Below the pieces are notes generated by a model. The model was not told the origin of the DNA. It searched no databases and worked only from the letters and a program-made list of their open reading frames with translations. Made by a program: the position numbers and the translations under genes. Positions 5,382 through 7,547 of a stretch of 7,547 nt of DNA are shown here, piece by piece. Within the stretch, counting starts at the first letter, position 1. Every line of letters begins with the position of its first letter. The DNA is from Gammaproteobacteria bacterium (lineage in GTDB: Bacteria; Pseudomonadota; Gammaproteobacteria; Pseudomonadales; Pseudohongiellaceae). The DNA is taken from the NCBI GenBank assembly GCA_016762975.1, contig JAESUV010000166.1:1-7547 (forward strand). Direction: 5' to 3'.

Positions 5382-5385
5382 CTAG
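5382..5385. repeat. Right CTAG flank, probable target-site duplication
   Basis: This second copy of CTAG abuts the right terminal repeat. Read on the minus strand, its last three bases (5384-5382) are the TAG stop of fadE. Confidence 0.6.
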
Positions 5386-7547
5386 AACTGATCGGCGGGG
5401 AAATCATCCACTTGTATTGCTAAATCTCTCGCCGCTTCGGCTTCCAGGTAGGCGTCTGCCTCGGATTTAGAACAGACTTTCTTCTTAACCGCCGTTTTAA
5501 CTAAGACGCCTAGATCTCCAGTGTCCTCAATATCGCCATCCTTCAATGCCAGCCGAATCGCATCTCGAGTTACCTTTGTAGCTAGCAGTTTCGTGAAGGC
5601 ATCTTCGATGATAAAACTCGGATCGTTAGCATCTTTGCCAATGTACATAGGCTCGCTTAGCCGGTTTCTAAGAGGCGAATCAGTAAACATAGTCTTCACC
5701 ATTCTCTGCTCAAGTGCATCATTCGGCAGCCTGTAGCGCCTGCCGAATGGAAAGACCACGAGCTTCAACAACCAGGCAATGGGTTTATTGGGCAAGTTCT
5801 CGAAGAACTCGCTAAACGCCATCTGACAGTTATACATCGCTAACTGAATATTCCAGTCGACATAGGGCAAATCCTCTCGATTACTGCCGTTGTCTCGGTA
5901 GTACTTCAACACAGCCGTCGCAAGATAAAGATTACTAAGCACATCGCCAAGTCGTGCTGAGAGTCGCTCCTTACGCTTCAGCGCACCGCCTAAAAGCATC
6001 ATCGAAATGTCTGAGACCAGCGCTAGTGCTGAGCTCATGCGGGTTATCTGCCTGTAGTGTCTCGCCGTTGCATCGCGCACTGGAGCACGCGCGACTAGAG
6101 AAAAGGTGAGGCTTAGACTTAAGGTGCGCACAAAGTTGCTAAAACAGTAGCCCGCGTGACGAAAGATGAGGCTGTCAAATTCTTTTAGCCCCGCTTCGCT
6201 ATCACTGTCCTTCGCCGCCTGCATCTCACGGAGGATGAATGGATGGCAGCGAATCGCGCCCTGGCCAAAAATAATCAAGTTGCGCGTCAAAATGTTCGCG
6301 CCTTCCACGGTGATCGCTATAGGCATGCTCATATAAGCATAGGCTAGATAATTCGCTGGCCCTAGAATTAGACCCCGTCCTCCGTGCACGTCCATGGCGT
6401 CCTGCACAACCTTACGCGCGTTCTCGGTCATGTGATATTTAGCTATCGCAGAAACCACAGAAGGTTTGATATGAAGGTCGACGGCGCCTGCGGTCATCAC
6501 GCGAGAGGCCTCTAACTGATAGGTATAGCCCGCGATTCGTGCGAGCGCCTCCTCTACCCCCTCAAAATTCCCAATTGGCATATTGAATTGTGTACGAATG
6601 CGCGAATAGGCACCCGTTAACCTATAACAGACTTTGGTGATAGCGCTGCCCAGCGCGGGAAGTGATATAGCACGACCCTCGGAAAGGCAATCCATGAGCA
6701 TCTGCCAACCCTTACCGGCGTAGTCTGGCCCACCGATAATCCAATCAAGGGGAATAAAGACATCCGTACCCTGAGTCGGCCCATTCATAAAGGCCATGCC
6801 CATGGGAATATGACGATTGCCATGAACTACGCCCGGATGATCGGTCGGTATCAGAGCAACGGTAATTCCCAAATCGCTTTCATCTCCCAGCAAATTGTCA
6901 GGATCGTACATCTTAAAAGCTAAGCCCAATACGGTGGCAACCGGCGCCAAGGTTATATAGCGCTTGTTCCAAGTCAAAGACAGACCAAGGCATTCTTTGC
7001 CTTCGTACTCTCCCTTGCAAACGATGCCAGCATCTATGATCGCACCCGCATCACTGCCCGCTTCGGGGCTGGTCAGGCCGAAGCAGGGAATCTCAGAACC
7101 GTTCGCCAACCCCGGCAGATAGCGCTGCCGCTGCTCGTCGGTGCCGTATTTCAAAAGTAGTTCGGCAGGCCCTAGTGAGTTTGGCACCATCGCTGTAACC
7201 GCCGCGCTGCTACTCTTAGTGGCCAGCTTGGTTACAATGCTCGAATGCGCGATAGCTGAGAAGCCGAGACCACCATATTCCTTTGGAATAATCATTCCTA
7301 GAAACCCCGCGTCCTTCATGTACTGCCAGGCCTCTGGCGATATGTCTTTATCAATCTGTACGATTTTCCAATCGTCAAGCATGCCGCAGAGAACCTCGGT
7401 CTCGTTCTCGAGGAATGCCTGTTCGTCCTCACTTAGTTCCGGTTTCGGATAGTTCAATAGTTCATCCCAGTCCGGATCGCCCTGAAATAATTCCACTTCC
7501 CACCAGACGTCACCGGCCTCCAAGGCTTCCATCTCGGTGCGGTTCAT
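5382..7547 (-). CDS. fadE: FadE-type acyl-CoA dehydrogenase (N-terminus outside window)
   Basis: 721 residues are visible and match E. coli FadE as I remember it from about its residue 83 to near its end. FadE oxidises acyl-CoA to trans-2-enoyl-CoA using FAD, the first step of beta-oxidation, at the inner membrane. Marks include MIIPKEYGGLGFSA (85-98), PNSLGPAELLLKYGTDEQ (122-139), the flavin-contact block CFGLTSPEAGSDAGA (155-169), LTWNKRYITLAPVATVLGLA (191-210), the DAMDVHGG block (383-390) and ITVEGANILTR (412-422), whose Glu415 aligns with the usual catalytic base. The C-terminal FadE-specific region includes GGALKRKERLSARLGDVLSNLYLA (520-543). The ATG at the window edge is probably internal: FadE normally has about 80 more residues with membrane segments ahead of it. 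The protein ends IQVDDFPADQF, roughly 20 residues shorter than E. coli FadE, and its TAG stop lies in the CTAG flank of the mobile-like element. Confidence 0.95.
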   Translation of the reverse strand: MNRTEMEALEAGDVWWEVELFQGDPDWDELLNYPKPELSEDEQAFLENETEVLCGMLDDWKIVQIDKDISPEAWQYMKDAGFLGMIIPKEYGGLGFSAIAHSSIVTKLATKSSSAAVTAMVPNSLGPAELLLKYGTDEQRQRYLPGLANGSEIPCFGLTSPEAGSDAGAIIDAGIVCKGEYEGKECLGLSLTWNKRYITLAPVATVLGLAFKMYDPDNLLGDESDLGITVALIPTDHPGVVHGNRHIPMGMAFMNGPTQGTDVFIPLDWIIGGPDYAGKGWQMLMDCLSEGRAISLPALGSAITKVCYRLTGAYSRIRTQFNMPIGNFEGVEEALARIAGYTYQLEASRVMTAGAVDLHIKPSVVSAIAKYHMTENARKVVQDAMDVHGGRGLILGPANYLAYAYMSMPIAITVEGANILTRNLIIFGQGAIRCHPFILREMQAAKDSDSEAGLKEFDSLIFRHAGYCFSNFVRTLSLSLTFSLVARAPVRDATARHYRQITRMSSALALVSDISMMLLGGALKRKERLSARLGDVLSNLYLATAVLKYYRDNGSNREDLPYVDWNIQLAMYNCQMAFSEFFENLPNKPIAWLLKLVVFPFGRRYRLPNDALEQRMVKTMFTDSPLRNRLSEPMYIGKDANDPSFIIEDAFTKLLATKVTRDAIRLALKDGDIEDTGDLGVLVKTAVKKKVCSKSEADAYLEAEAARDLAIQVDDFPADQF

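Noticed and set aside
5115..5385. CRISPR array or integron attC site as an explanation of the repeats
   Set aside because: There are no regularly spaced direct repeats, and the structure is a single pair of long terminal inverted repeats with a flanking duplication, which fits a transposon-derived element.
5198..5407. 69-codon minus-strand open frame across the right half of the mobile-like element
   Set aside because: It lies inside the repeat element, runs through its hairpins and terminal repeat and into the fadE 3' end, and shows no recognisable domain. Frames like this are often annotated as hypothetical proteins inside repeats.
4976..5470. 164-codon plus-strand open frame joining the end of the DUF599 gene, the element and the end of fadE
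   Set aside because: It overlaps two well-supported genes in other frames and crosses the whole repeat element; its composition does not look like a protein.

Overview
The window looks like ordinary chromosome from a gammaproteobacterium. The best evidence is a long FadE-type acyl-CoA dehydrogenase and a two-domain ModF/PhrA-type ATPase, both of which resemble the E. coli proteins over most of their length. Base composition is moderate. Eight protein genes are visible and two of them run off the window edges. No rRNA, tRNA, CRISPR array, phage gene or transposase gene was found.

Layout. Positions 1-1433 hold three minus-strand genes, read right to left: a CsaA-type tRNA-binding-domain protein, a secreted FecR-domain protein, and the start of an ACT-domain protein (COG3602/DUF2241 type) cut by the left edge. 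Divergent from these, 1570-2575 carries a plus-strand pair: a small lipoprotein with a TTG start and a two-CBS-domain protein only 28 bases later, probably one transcript from a candidate sigma70-like promoter at 1509-1537. From 2676 to 4193 a ModF-like tandem ABC ATPase runs on the minus strand, convergent with the CBS gene. A DUF599 membrane protein (4333-5079, plus) is divergent from the ATPase. The right part (5382-7547, minus) is fadE, lacking its N-terminal portion because the gene continues beyond the window.

The most unusual feature is in the convergent gap between the DUF599 gene and fadE. It is a roughly 263-base non-coding element with perfect 20-base terminal inverted repeats, flanked on both sides by CTAG. 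Most of its interior can be drawn as hairpins. It looks like a MITE-type non-autonomous mobile element, and its right CTAG flank supplies the TAG stop codon of fadE. The fadE C-terminus is shorter than that of E. coli FadE.

The genes do not form one evident pathway. FadE acts in fatty-acid beta-oxidation. The ModF-like ATPase has no transporter genes beside it in this window. The CBS, ACT and FecR proteins are sensory or regulatory domain proteins whose partners are not in view. I found no convincing novel multi-gene system. The mobile-like element and the degenerate first ATPase site are the points most worth checking.
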